The notes under the pieces are model-generated. The model did no database searches. It was not told where the DNA came from and was given only the letters and a program-made list of their open reading frames with translations. Of a DNA stretch of 64,000 nucleotides, positions 55,142-64,000 are shown piece after piece (position 1 is the stretch's first letter; every line of letters begins with the position of its first letter). This DNA comes from Wolbachia endosymbiont of Litomosoides brasiliensis (GTDB taxonomy: Bacteria; Pseudomonadota; Alphaproteobacteria; Rickettsiales; Anaplasmataceae): positions 19,069 to 83,068 of the forward strand of contig NZ_WQMO01000003.1 of NCBI RefSeq assembly GCF_013366805.1. Reading direction: 5' to 3'. The position numbers and the translations under genes are program-made.

Positions 55142-55342
55142 ATGAATCTCAGTATTTTTCAAAGAAAAAAACACGCAAATTATTCTGCTCTGCAGCTTAT
55201 AATGGAACCGAGTTGAAGTGAGCATAATTATGTAAAGTTTGCTAAGGAGGGTTACGTCAGAAAATGTTATTGCCTTTCGGTCAATCAATATGATTGCAAA
55301 TGCTGCATCTTCAGCACCTTATTATTCTCTATCAACTTACTG
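55142..55342 (+). pseudogene. Phage/GTA-type portal protein, N-terminal fragment
   Basis: It begins MNLSIFQRKKHANYSALQLI. An in-frame stop follows MEP. It then reads SEHNYVKFAKEGYVRK and, after a one-base shift, VIAFRSINMIANAASSAPYY. This is the N-terminal signature of HK97-like portal proteins (Y..LA.EGY..NVIAYR.V..IA.AAAS.P), most like those of alphaproteobacterial gene transfer agents. The IS630-type element at 55343 removes the rest. Confidence 0.7.
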
Positions 55343-56218
55343 ATACTAACTCTCATTGTTAGTGGGTCAAATAAGTGATATTGCAGAGTTGTTTAATTAT
55401 GTAGTGAGAAAGAGAAATAATAAATTTGCATAAAGCGCTCTCAAGCAGAGCAATTGTATTAGACTTTATTGTGCAAAATGTTCTGTTTTATATACAGCCG
55501 GAGTCTCTCAATAGGACTGAAGCTCGGGTAAGTAGGTGATGGGTATATAATCTTGATATTCTTAGGTGCCTTTGAATTTTTTGATTTGTGCCGACTAGCA
55601 CAATCCATGACAAGAAAGGCTTCTTATGTTCTGATACCGATTCTTACTGCACAAGGAATGGATAGATAATAATGGAAAAGAGGCCTTGCTGAAATAAGTA
55701 AAATAGTGAGGTTTAAATGCCATTGAAATCAAAATTATTGGGTAAAAAAGTTGTGAAATTAGCAAAAGAAATGCTGAAGGAAGTGCGAAATAACACATAT
55801 GTTGCAAAAAAACTGAATGCTGTATAATTGCAGCAAAAAAGCACAATATAACAGCCGTAGCAAAGTTGCATTAAGAACAGCACTAACTGCATGGATAAGG
55901 CATCCAAAATTTGGAAGAAAAGAAAAATTGTTTACTTCTCATCAATGTCATAAAAAAAACTAGATTGAATCAGAGTCAATTTGAACAAGTTGAAGTATGG
56001 ATATAAGAAAACCCTAATATTATCATTAAAGAAATGAGAGTAAAAATCCAGGAAAATTTAGCTTGAATGTCAGCAAATCTACTTGCGTAATAAAGTCTAT
56101 AATACAGTTGTTCTGCTTGAGAACACTTTTTGCAAATTTATTACCTCTCTTTCTCACTACATAATTAAATAACTCTGCAATATCACTTATTTGATCCACT
56201 AACAATGAGAGTTGGTAT
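55343..56218. mobile_element. IS630-type pair: minus 3' part and internally deleted plus copy
   Basis: Bases 55343-55633 are the right-end part of a minus copy starting ATACTAACTCTCATTGTTAG. Bases 55634-56218 are a plus copy starting ATACCGATTCTTACTGCACA. The plus copy jumps from the HTH half near 56082 to the last 130 bases, so the catalytic centre is gone. Both outer edges are right termini. Confidence 0.82.
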
Positions 56219-56224
56219 AACCTT

Positions 56225-56540
56225 TAGTCATAAGTGTTCAAGAAATTTACTAGGCAAAAGAAAGGCAAAAGATATCCCGTGTTAGATAGTGTTTCTCTCT
56301 AATCCTGCAATTGGTGTTCTATGCTGTCTTAAACGCTTTATAAACGCGTTTCAGCTTATGTAGGTAAAACCCTAGAAATATTATGAGGGCATAAGATGTA
56401 CATAGTGCAAAAAATTAAACATAAGACACCAGCTACACTAATACTCTTGTTGTTTAATCTGCACAGATTAAGAGAACTGACTACCTTTAATGCTATAGGC
56501 TGGCAAGGTTTTTTAAGTAGTTTTTTCGAGCTGCCTGAAT
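56225..56540 (+). repeat. Dispersed intergenic repeat, copy C
   Basis: Landmarks: AAGAAATTTACTAGGCAAAA, GTGCAAAAAATTAAACATAA, GACACCA, CTGCACAGATTAAG and TTTAAGTAGTTTTTTC. It resembles copies A, B and D. It separates the IS from the clpA pseudogene. The 200 bases from 56540 to 56740 hold no recognised gene; a promoter for the clpA locus may lie there. Confidence 0.7.
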
Positions 56541-56740
56541 GACGGTTGGGCAAAAAAGCTATATGGTTTGCAAGAGGTTTAATCTAAATTTGGTTGGTAA
56601 TGCCGTATTTATATACCAATTTCTTTACAATGAGCCCTATATATAGGGCCTTAGCTATAACAAACTGCTGGGTTTCAATTTTTTTAATAATTGTGTGCTA
56701 CTAATTGTATATAAGTTTCCATTTGTAAAGAGAGTAGGAG

Positions 56741-59046
56741 ATGATTTCTAAGAATTTGGAGGCAAGTTTAAATAGAGCATTATTGATTGCCTCTAATTTT
56801 AATCTTAAATGTGCAAGATTAGAACATTTGTTACTTGCATTAACTAAAGATGTGGATGTGAATTACGTTTTATCAAGATGTAATATTAGGGCAGACGAAA
56901 TCATCAATATGGATAGCATTTTATCAAGGTGTAATGTTAAGATTAACGGTTATAGTAGTGATATAAAAGGTTTTTTACAAGTCAATTCTGAATCTGTCAA
57001 TGGAGTTGAGCCTAATTTGCTATTTCGATGCATAATACATAGGGCCATAATACACGCTCATAGCTTAGGAAAAAAGGAAATAAATGGAGCAAGTGTCCTA
57101 GTGGAGATTTTATCTGAGCAAAATTTCTATATTGAAGGTTTATTACAGAAGCAAAATGCGAAGGATTCCGATTTAATTTATCATATATCTAATATGAAGT
57201 ACTCCAGCGATATAGGTAAGTACCCTACTAATTATAGGGTAGAACTCGATAAAAATAATGATGTTTCTACTGCAGTAAATAAGGGTGGGTTATTAAAAGA
57301 TGAAGAAGTTTTGCAAAGTTGTTGTAAAAATTTAAATGATTATGCAAGAAGCAAAAGAATAGATTGCGTTATTGGTCGTGATTATGAATTAAACCGCACT
57401 ATAGAAATATTACTAAGGCGCAGAAAAAATAATCTTCTATATGTTGGTGACTCCGGTGTTGGCAAGACAACAATAGTTGAAGGTTTGGTGTTGAGAATTG
57501 TCGAAGGCAGTGTCCCAAATGCGCTTAGGTCCAGCACAATTTATGCTTTGGACTTAGGATCACTTCTTGCAGGAACGCGCTATAGAGGTGATTTTGAAGA
57601 GAGAATAAAGTCTATAATAAAGGCAATTAAGGCAAAGCCTGGTAGCTATTCTTTTCATTGACGAGATATACGCTATTATTGGAGCTGGTTCAACGAGCGG
57701 TAGCTTTCTTGATGCTGGTAATCTACTAAAACCTGCACTTGCAAGAGGTACACTGCGTTGTATAGGTGCAACCACATATAGAGAATACGGCAGTAGTTTT
57801 GAAAAAGATAAGGCATTAGCAAGAAGGTTTCAAAAGATTAATGTGAAAGAGTCTTCTGTTAATGAGACAATAAAGATACTAAATAGCATAAAGCGCTACT
57901 ATGAAGGATACCATGGAGTATATTATACGAAACATGCCATTAAGTCTGCAGCTGAACTTTCACATAAGTATATTACTGGGCAAATATTACCTGATAAAGC
58001 AGTTGATGTTATAGATGAAGCAGGAGCTTATTGTAAGTTACTGAAAAACAGACGTAAAATTGTGGACAGTAGAGATATTAAAAACACTATCGCTAAAATT
58101 ACAAATATACCTTATCGATCTGAGTTTGAGGATATGCAAAGAGTGAAGGCCCTAAGAAAAAAATCTTGAGAAAGTCATTTTTGGCCAGGAGCAAGCAATA
58201 GAATCACTTGTTAATTCTATTAAAATTGCTAAATCTGGGTTGAGAAATTGTAATAAACCCTTGGCAGGTTATCTTTCTGCAGGGCCAACAGGTGTTGGTA
58301 AAACTGAACTTGCAAAACAGTTAGCAAAGGGTATGGACATGAATTTCATACGTTTTGATATGTCTGAATATATGGAGTCTCATTCGATATCTAGAATTAT
58401 TGGTTCTCCTCCTGGGTATGTGGGTTATGGCCAGGGTGGATTACTTACATAATCTGTATCTAATAATCAATATAGTGTTGTTCTTTTTGATGAAATTGAA
58501 AAAGCTCACAGTGATGTTTACAATATATTGCTACAAGTTATGGACTATGGTCGTGTTACAGATACTTATGGACGTAAAATTAACTTTTTCAATATAGTTT
58601 TAATTATGACAACCAATATAGGAGCATTTGAATGCAGTAAAAACTCTATTGGCTTTGGGCATAAAAATTTCAATATTAGTGATAGCGAAAAAGCAATGGA
58701 ACAGGTTTTTAATCCTGAGTTTCGTAATCGTCTTGATGCGGTTATTTCTTTTTCTAGCTTAAATATGGATGTGATTTTGCACGTTGTGGATAAATTCGTT
58801 CAAGAATTGAAAAAACAACTTATACAAAAAGGAATAAATTGCTTAGTGGAAGGGGAAGTAAAGTCCTATCTTGCACAAGTGGGTTACAGCAAAGGAATGG
58901 GGGCACGTCCGATAGAGAGATTGATTGAAAAGGAAATAAAGGGTTACTTAGCTGAAGAAATACTGAACCGTCGGCTAATTAAAGGGAAGAATTTGAGGAT
59001 TTATATGAATAGGCAGAGAGGTAAAATTTCTTTTGATATAACTTAA
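56741..59046 (+). pseudogene. clpA: ATP-dependent Clp protease ATP-binding subunit ClpA, broken
   Basis: AAA+ unfoldase partner of ClpP, normally about 750 residues. The N-domain and first Walker A (YVGDSGVGKTTIVEGLVLRI) are in an open frame of 306 codons. A base gained near 57648 ends it after KPGSY. The next frame holds the Walker [19 protein letters not shown] and the arginine-finger region. A further base in an A-run at about 58160 breaks the link to [20 protein letters not shown] and the second Walker A ([13 protein letters not shown]). A TAA at 58450 interrupts GGLLT-SVSNNQYSVVLFDE. The C-terminal D2 small domain (58528-59046) is intact. The three lesions suggest real decay. clpS is not seen nearby. 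Confidence 0.88.
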
Positions 59047-59107
59047 AATTATTGTGTTGAGTTTCATCTTTGCTATAATTTATAACTTAAATTTGATTTG
59101 AGTTGTA

Positions 59108-60010
59108 GTGATAATAGGCGATAAAATAAGGCAAATCCTAAGCTACTATGAGAGTGAAAATCCTGGGGTGAGAGCGAACCTCACTCGTATTCTTATGCAT
59201 GGAAAACTTGGTGGTACTGGCAAATTAGTAATTATCCCTGTAGACCAAGGATTTGAGCACGGGCCAATAAAGAGCTTTGAAGTTAACCCCCATGCTTATG
59301 ATCCGCATTATCATTTTCAGCTTGCGATTGACTCAGGAGTAAGTGCGTACGCTGCTCCGCTTGGTATGATTGAAGCTGGTGCTTCAACTTATGCTGGAAT
59401 GCTCCCATACATTTTGAAACTTAATAGTTCTAACTCTTTGCATTTGAAAAGTTTGACTTCTGATCAAGCAGTCACTGCTTCTGTAAAAGATGCACTGCGT
59501 TTAGGCTGTGCGGCTGTTGGGTTTACTATATATCCTGGTTCTGCTAAGTGCTTTGATATGATAGAAGAAGCTCGTGAAATTGTTGCTGAAGCTAAGTCTT
59601 GTGGGCTTGCAGTTGTACTATGGTCTTATCCACGGGGGGAAGGCATTTCCAAAGAAGGTGAAACGGCAGTTGATATTATTGCTTATGCTGCACACATAGC
59701 AGCTTTGCTTGGTGCTAATATAATAAAAGTGAAACTTCCAACTAACCGCTTGGAGAAAGAAAAAATAGAAGCTGGGAATATCGAGTCATTGTCCAAAAGA
59801 ATTGAATATGTTAGAAAGTCTTGCTTTGCAGGAAAAAGAATAGTAGTTTTTTCTGGTGGTGAATCAAAGTCAGTGGATAATATATGCAACGAGGCAAAAG
59901 AAATTAAGAAAGGTGGCGGTAATGGTTCAATTATTGGACGTAACACTTTTCAACGAAAAAGAGGAGAAGCTTTATCTATGCTAAAAGATATAATGGATAT
60001 CTACACATAA
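59108..60010 (+). CDS. Class I fructose-bisphosphate aldolase, DhnA/archaeal type
   Basis: Schiff-base aldolase of central carbon metabolism. The GTG start is used (MIIGDKIRQILSYYE). The 300 residues form a TIM barrel. IPVDQGFEHGPIKSF opens the first strand and the phosphate-binding loops include GCAAVGFTIYPGS. VVLWSYPRGEGISKEGET follows, and the catalytic Lys is in ANIIKVKLPTNRLE (about 210). The C-terminal phosphate site is in GGGNGSIIGRNTFQR. This type replaces the classical class II enzyme in Rickettsiales that have it. tRNA-Cys starts 4 bases after its stop. Confidence 0.9.
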   Translation: MIIGDKIRQILSYYESENPGVRANLTRILMHGKLGGTGKLVIIPVDQGFEHGPIKSFEVNPHAYDPHYHFQLAIDSGVSAYAAPLGMIEAGASTYAGMLPYILKLNSSNSLHLKSLTSDQAVTASVKDALRLGCAAVGFTIYPGSAKCFDMIEEAREIVAEAKSCGLAVVLWSYPRGEGISKEGETAVDIIAYAAHIAALLGANIIKVKLPTNRLEKEKIEAGNIESLSKRIEYVRKSCFAGKRIVVFSGGESKSVDNICNEAKEIKKGGGNGSIIGRNTFQRKRGEALSMLKDIMDIYT

Positions 60011-60014
60011 AAAC

Positions 60015-60086
60015 GGCTGGGTGGCAGAATGGTTTATGCGAAGGACTGCAAATCCTTTTATACCGGTTCAATTCCGGTCCCGGCCT
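60015..60086 (+). tRNA. tRNA-Cys (GCA)
   Basis: A 72-base cloverleaf with acceptor GGCTGGG/CCCGGCC and D loop GCAGAATGG. The anticodon stem AAGGA/TCCTT encloses CTGCAAA (anticodon GCA). The T arm is ACCGGTTCAATTCCGGT. No CCA is encoded. A short T-run (CTCTTTTTTAG) follows and may end transcription from the aldolase. Confidence 0.95.
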
Positions 60087-60164
60087 CTTTTTTAGCCTGT
60101 GAAGGTTGCTTAATTTGGCAGTGGCTTTATAGATAAAGTGGGTTTAGTATAGCCATAGAAACAG

Positions 60165-60351
60165 GGCTAAAAACTACTTGATAAGTTTTGTCAGCGTTCT
60201 TACCAGAATAAAGTTATTTTATAGCCCAATCTGTGCAGATTAAAATGACAAGGAGGTCTTGGTATGCTGTTGTCTAATTTTTCGCACTATATGCACCGTA
60301 TATCTTCATAAAATTCTAGGTTTTTATACCTACATGAGCTGGAACGTGCTT
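60165..60351 (-). repeat. Dispersed intergenic repeat, copy D
   Basis: On the minus strand: GCATATAGTGCGAAAAATTA, AATCTGCACAGATTG and CAAGTAGTTTTTAGCCC, matching copies A-C. The left 80 bases after tRNA-Cys hold nothing recognised. It abuts the next IS. Confidence 0.65.
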
Positions 60352-61439
60352 ATAGTAATTTCCACTGCACAAGAAACGGAAGGCAATAATGAAAAAGAAG
60401 CTATGCTGAAGAAGTGAAATAGTGAGGTTTAAGTAGTCGTTAAGATCAAAATTATTGAATGAAAAAGTTGTGGAATCAGCAAAGGAAATGCTGAAGGAAG
60501 TACGAAATAACGTGTACGTTGCGAAGAAACTAAATGCTGTAATTGTAGCAAAAAAGATAACATCCATAGCCATAGTAAGAATATGTTGCATTTCAAGAGC
60601 AGCACTGACTGTATGGATAAAACACCTAAAATTTGGAAGAGAAGAAAGATTGTTTACTCCCCATCAACATTGTAGAAAAACTAGATTAAATTAGAGTTAG
60701 TTTAGACAAGTTAAAGTATGGATACAAAAAAACCTTAATATTACTATTAAAGAAATGAGAACAAGATCCAGGAAAATTTTGGCTTGAATGTCAATAAGTC
60801 TACAGTACACCGTAATATGTAAAAAATGAAGTTTTCGTATATTGCGCCAAGACTAATCTATAATGAACAAGATAAAGGTAGACAGGAAGAGTTAAAAAAA
60901 ATTTAATGAGACTACTGGTAAGTATCCTGAATAAGAGTTGTTCATCTTTGATGAATTGTGGTTTAGCACACATTCAAAAGTTAGACACGAGTAGTTTAAA
61001 AAGGGCGTTAAAATACAGATTGAAGCAAAGTTAGGTAGACAAAGTTTTTACCTCTACAGTGTAGTTAATCCTAGAAATGGAGAAGGTTCTAGTTTATTTG
61101 CACCCGAATGTCAACACTGATTGTATGAATATATTTCTTGAATAAATGTCATAATATTTAAGAACACAATAAGCCTTTCTTGTCACGGGTTGTGCTAGTC
61201 AGCATAAGTCAAAAATTTAAAGATACCTAAAAATATCTAGATTATATACTGCCACCATACTTGCCCGAACTCAACACTTTGGTTGTATATAAAACAGAAC
61301 ATTTTGCGTAATAAAGTCTATAATACAATTGCTTTGCTTGAGAGCGCCTTTGTGCAAATTTATTATCTCTCTTTCTCGCTTCACAGTTAGACAACTCTGC
61401 AATGTCACTTATTTGACTTATTGACGTAAGAATTGATGT
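60352..61439 (+). mobile_element. IS630-type element, single plus copy
   Basis: About 1.09 kb from ATAGTAATTTCCACTGCACA to GTAAGAATTGATGT. An 80-codon stretch of the HTH region is open (NEKVVESAKEMLKEVRNNVY). The remainder is frameshifted, but NPRNGEGSSLF- and CIKQNILRNKVYNTIAL-like parts are readable. Confidence 0.85.
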
Positions 61440-61905
61440 TAGTGATTAGTAGATGCCATATTTCGTAAATTTGAAAAAACTGATAAAATAGAAATTATTA
61501 ATTGCAAATATTTTGATCCACTTCATTCAAGGAGGAAAGGGTATAGGTTAGGTCAGGGGAAGAGATACATGACATTTTATTGCAGGTTAATACTAAATTT
61601 CCTCTATGCGCTATGGCAGTGTAGGACATTCACGTGCGTGGCGACATTGTCAATTTCCAGAGCATTAAATGAGGAGGTGCTTGTTTGATACGAAACCTGA
61701 ACATGGATATTTTGTAGTGCCAAAGGTTATAAATGATTAGAATAAGGCTAGTTTTTCAAAGAAAGGTTTAGAGGGTGAGTTGATATAGATTCAAAGTTTA
61801 TATGGAAGAGCAGGTCTATAAAAACATAGGGTTGCCACTCGTTATGGTTAAGAGGCTTAATGACTTTGCCTGAGTTCTGATATAATAATTAAATTGTAAA
61901 GTCTA
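61440..61905 (+). pseudogene. Coding-like debris of unknown origin
   Basis: Short peptide runs appear between stops: LLQVNTKFPLCAMAV, DIHVRGDIVNFQSIK, TKPEHGYFVVPKVIND and NKASFSKKGLEGEL. They lie in order on the plus strand, which suggests one former gene with several in-frame stops and shifts. I cannot assign a family. Confidence 0.3.
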
Positions 61906-61917
61906 TTGAAGCCTCGC

Positions 61918-63153
61918 ATGAATGAAGTAGTAACATTTGGTTGCCGCCTAAATTTTTATGAAAGTGAGTTAATTAAAGAAGCGTTAAGAAAAGCAAAGAG
62001 AGAAAATGTTGTAGTGGTACACAGCTGTGCAGTGACAAATGAAGCAGAACGCCAGGTAAAACAAAAAATACGTAAGATTTATAAAAATGACCCAAGTAGA
62101 GAAATTATCGTAGTTGGCTGTGCCGTTCAATTAGACCCTGAATCGTATAGTAATATTCCTGGTGTAAGCAAAGTATTGGGTAATCAAGATAAACTGAAGA
62201 CCGAAAATTACTTATTAAGTGGCGATAAAATACTAGTTAATGATAATCAGGCAAGCAAGTTAGAACTTACTCTAATTGATAAGTTCAAAGATAAGTCAAG
62301 AGCATTCATTGAGGTTCAAAATGGTTGTAATCATAACTGCACATTTTGCTCGATTACTAAAGCAAGGGGAGATAACCGATCTGTACCAATAAACAATATT
62401 ATTGAACAAATCAAGATTTTTGTAGCAAATGGCTATCAAGAAGTAGTGTTTACAGGAGTTGATATCACTGATTTTGGTGCAGATCTATTCAGCAAACCTT
62501 CACTTGGTTCAATGGTTAGAAGAGTTTTAAAGGATGTGCCAGAATTAAAGAGACTTAGGCTTTCTTCTATTGATGTTGCTGAAGTTGATGATGAATTAAT
62601 GGATTTAATAATTAATGAGTCAAGATTTATGCCACATTTGCATTTAAGTTTGCAATCTGGTAATGATTTAATTCTAAAAAGGATGAAACGTCGTCACAGC
62701 AGGGAACAAGTGATAGAATTTTGTCATAAAGTGAAAAGCTTAAGGCATAATATAGCATACGGTGCTGATATTATTGCTGGGTTTCCTACGGAAACTGATG
62801 AGATGTTTCAGGATACAGTTAATCTACTCAAGGAGATAAATATAGTTTATCTACATGCTTTTCCATATTCAAAGCGGGAGAGTACACCTGCTGCGCGAAT
62901 GCCACAAGTACCAGAGAGTATACGTAAAGAAAGAGTAAAAAACCTAAGGGAAATAAATAAAACAATGATGAGTAACTTTTATCAGTCTTTGATAGGTACT
63001 GAACAAAGTGTTCTAGTTGAGCAAAATAATATTGGTAGAGCAGAAAATTTTGCATTAGTAAAGTTTACATCAAAGGTTCAAGCTAAAAGTATTGTAAAAG
63101 CTACCATTATAGGAATGGAAGGTGGTTCCTTAATTGGAAATGTTCTTTCCTAA
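61918..63153 (+). CDS. mtaB: tRNA t(6)A37 methylthiotransferase
   Basis: Radical-SAM enzyme that converts t6A37 to ms2t6A37 in tRNAs. The ATG at 61918 (MNEVVTFGCRLNFYESE) is preferred over an upstream TTG, giving 411 residues. The N-terminal MTTase domain supplies three Cys (FGCRLN, HSCAVTNEAE, VVGCAVQ) for the second Fe-S cluster. The radical-SAM motif is NGCNHNCTFCSI (about 145-156). PHLHLSLQSGNDLILKRMKR and a C-terminal TRAM-like region (EQSVLVEQ to GNVLS) complete the MtaB form. It acts after TsaC-dependent t6A synthesis. Confidence 0.93.
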   Translation: MNEVVTFGCRLNFYESELIKEALRKAKRENVVVVHSCAVTNEAERQVKQKIRKIYKNDPSREIIVVGCAVQLDPESYSNIPGVSKVLGNQDKLKTENYLLSGDKILVNDNQASKLELTLIDKFKDKSRAFIEVQNGCNHNCTFCSITKARGDNRSVPINNIIEQIKIFVANGYQEVVFTGVDITDFGADLFSKPSLGSMVRRVLKDVPELKRLRLSSIDVAEVDDELMDLIINESRFMPHLHLSLQSGNDLILKRMKRRHSREQVIEFCHKVKSLRHNIAYGADIIAGFPTETDEMFQDTVNLLKEINIVYLHAFPYSKRESTPAARMPQVPESIRKERVKNLREINKTMMSNFYQSLIGTEQSVLVEQNNIGRAENFALVKFTSKVQAKSIVKATIIGMEGGSLIGNVLS

Positions 63154-63210
63154 TTTTTTGATATGAGAAAAGCACTGTAAATTGTAAACTTGCTTGTGAT
63201 GGAAAGGTCT

Positions 63211-63569
63211 ATGTTTTTGTGTATTGCTAGTCTTATGTATTAGCTTTTTTTTCTGTTCGTGCTAATGAAAGTTATTCAAATGATGAACAGCTTGTAGAAA
63301 ATTTGATGCTTGCAGTGAATCTATATGCTATAAATCTAGAAAATGTAGTGAAAAAGAACTTATGTTAGCGCTAATAGCGGTAAGATATATCCTGATAACT
63401 CGGAGACATTTGTGAACGATATGAAAGCAGTTAGAAAGGAGCTTCTACTTTAGTTGAGAGCCGTTGTGGCACTATAATAAAAAATATAGTGGGAGGTGAA
63501 ATTAAAAGCGTGAAAAAATTTTATGGTGAAATTGATTTCCAGTGGCTTAACAACATATCTTTAGGTTAA
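63211..63569 (+). pseudogene. Secreted-protein-like remnant of unknown family
   Basis: It starts like a signal peptide (MFLCIASLMY then a TAG, and FFSVRANESYSNDEQLV in another frame). It continues ENLMLAVNLYAINLENVVKK, then DNSETFVNDMKAVRKELLL, CGTIIKNIVGGEIKSVKKFY and GEIDFQWLNNISLG before a stop at 63569. Several shifts and stops are present. No family is recognised. Confidence 0.4.
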
Positions 63570-63636
63570 TGTGCTAAAAAAATAGTAGTTCTTCTCCGAT
63601 ATTTAATAGATCAGCTGGTATATTTGCATTTTTTTA

Positions 63637-63896
63637 ACTTTTACTATGATCCCAGTATTCAAGATACGCAATTTTCTCCATATTTCTGCCTGAGTGTAGG
63701 ACCAACGGTTTTTAGATTAAGAAAGATCAATGAATTACCTCAAAACTCAATGCCACCCAAGTAAGGCTTAGTGTTGATTATTTGATAATCCTAGAAATCA
63801 AAACCTTCCTTGGCTACCGTTACTTTAGCGTTCCAATACCTATTGCAGACGACATGTTGACCCATAACATTGAAATTAGCTTGATATTTAATTTTT
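63637..63896 (+). pseudogene. Surface antigen (WSP/Msp2/P44-like), C-terminal remnant
   Basis: The first frame reads FFNFYYDPSIQDTQFSPYFC then LSVGPTVFRLRKINELPQNS, ending at a TAA. After a shift, LEIKTFLGYRYFSVPIPIAD then DMLTHNIEISLIFNF closes the barrel. PY.G.GVG....RL, K.FLGYRYF and HNIE.SL.F.F at the end are landmarks of the Surface_Ag_2 outer-membrane barrel family. The IS630-type terminus begins exactly at the expected stop codon. The N-terminal half is not found. Confidence 0.65.
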
Positions 63897-64000
63897 ATGC
63901 TAATTCTCACTGTACAGGGAACGGATAGACAATAATGGAAAAGAAGCTATACTGAAGTAAGTAAAACAGTAAGATTTAAATGGCGGTAAAATCAAAATTA
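63897..64000 (+). mobile_element. IS630-type element, 5' end, runs off the window
   Basis: Begins ATGCTAATTCTCACTGTACA, followed by the conserved leader with AACGGATAGACAATAATGGA and the ATG of the transposase (ATGGCGGTAAAATC) at 63980. Only 104 bases are inside the window. Confidence 0.85.

Noticed and set aside
57560..57775. Minus-strand frame within clpA
   Set aside because: It is opposite the Walker B region that reads correctly on the plus strand after frame correction.

Overview
The window is an AT-rich alphaproteobacterial endosymbiont chromosome and fits Wolbachia (Rickettsiales, Anaplasmataceae). The main support is the in-frame rpoB-rpoC fusion of 2842 codons, a permuted two-piece tmRNA gene, a solitary virB8 paralogue, a WSP/Msp-type surface antigen remnant, five scattered tRNAs, heavy pseudogenisation and a large load of decayed IS630-type elements. 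The strain cannot be named from sequence alone.

Layout. 0-7 kb holds ftsA, map, nested IS630 wreckage, an MFS transporter remnant, ihfA and a broken merR. 7-11.4 kb holds a PAS-domain protein, rpmI-rplT-fmt, a minus-strand membrane protein and carA. 11.4-24.7 kb is the translation/transcription block: tRNA-Tyr, tRNA-Gly, tuf, tRNA-Trp, secE, nusG (with a duplicated N-terminal domain), rplK, rplA, rplJ, rplL and rpoBC. 25.4-30.5 kb holds ssrA with a near-consensus promoter, sspB, a YggT protein, ftsK, mraY and rnhB. 30.5-36.5 kb holds minus-strand virB8-like, holB, tsaC and an unknown basic protein, one IS-split gene, and plus-strand miaA. 36.5-44.4 kb holds recG, a toxin-antitoxin remnant cut by an IS, ccmC and the PPDK regulator. 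44.4-47.3 kb holds rpmJ (only 42 residues), a frameshifted ftsB-like gene, an intradiol-dioxygenase pseudogene and pepA. 47.3-55.3 kb holds gene-transfer-agent/phage remnants (DUF2163 and portal), tRNA-Ser, the best preserved IS copy, a coiled-coil membrane protein, and truB (broken)-rpsO-pnp. 55.3-64 kb holds clpA (broken), a class I aldolase, tRNA-Cys, mtaB, unknown debris, a surface-antigen remnant and the start of another IS.

How the genes work together. Most intact genes are single-copy housekeeping functions: ribosome and RNA polymerase, translation initiation and tRNA modification (fmt, map, tsaC, miaA, mtaB), cell division and wall precursor synthesis (ftsA, ftsK, mraY), DNA maintenance (holB, recG, rnhB, ihfA), trans-translation (ssrA plus its ClpXP adaptor sspB) and RNA decay (pnp). 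Between them lies an accessory layer of IS630-type copies at eleven loci, often two pieces in opposite orientation, plus a dispersed non-coding repeat of about 200-300 bp. Several elements sit exactly at the break of a pseudogene. The erosion of truB, clpA, ftsB and merR suggests ongoing reduction, although single-base lesions in a raw sequence may also be assembly errors.
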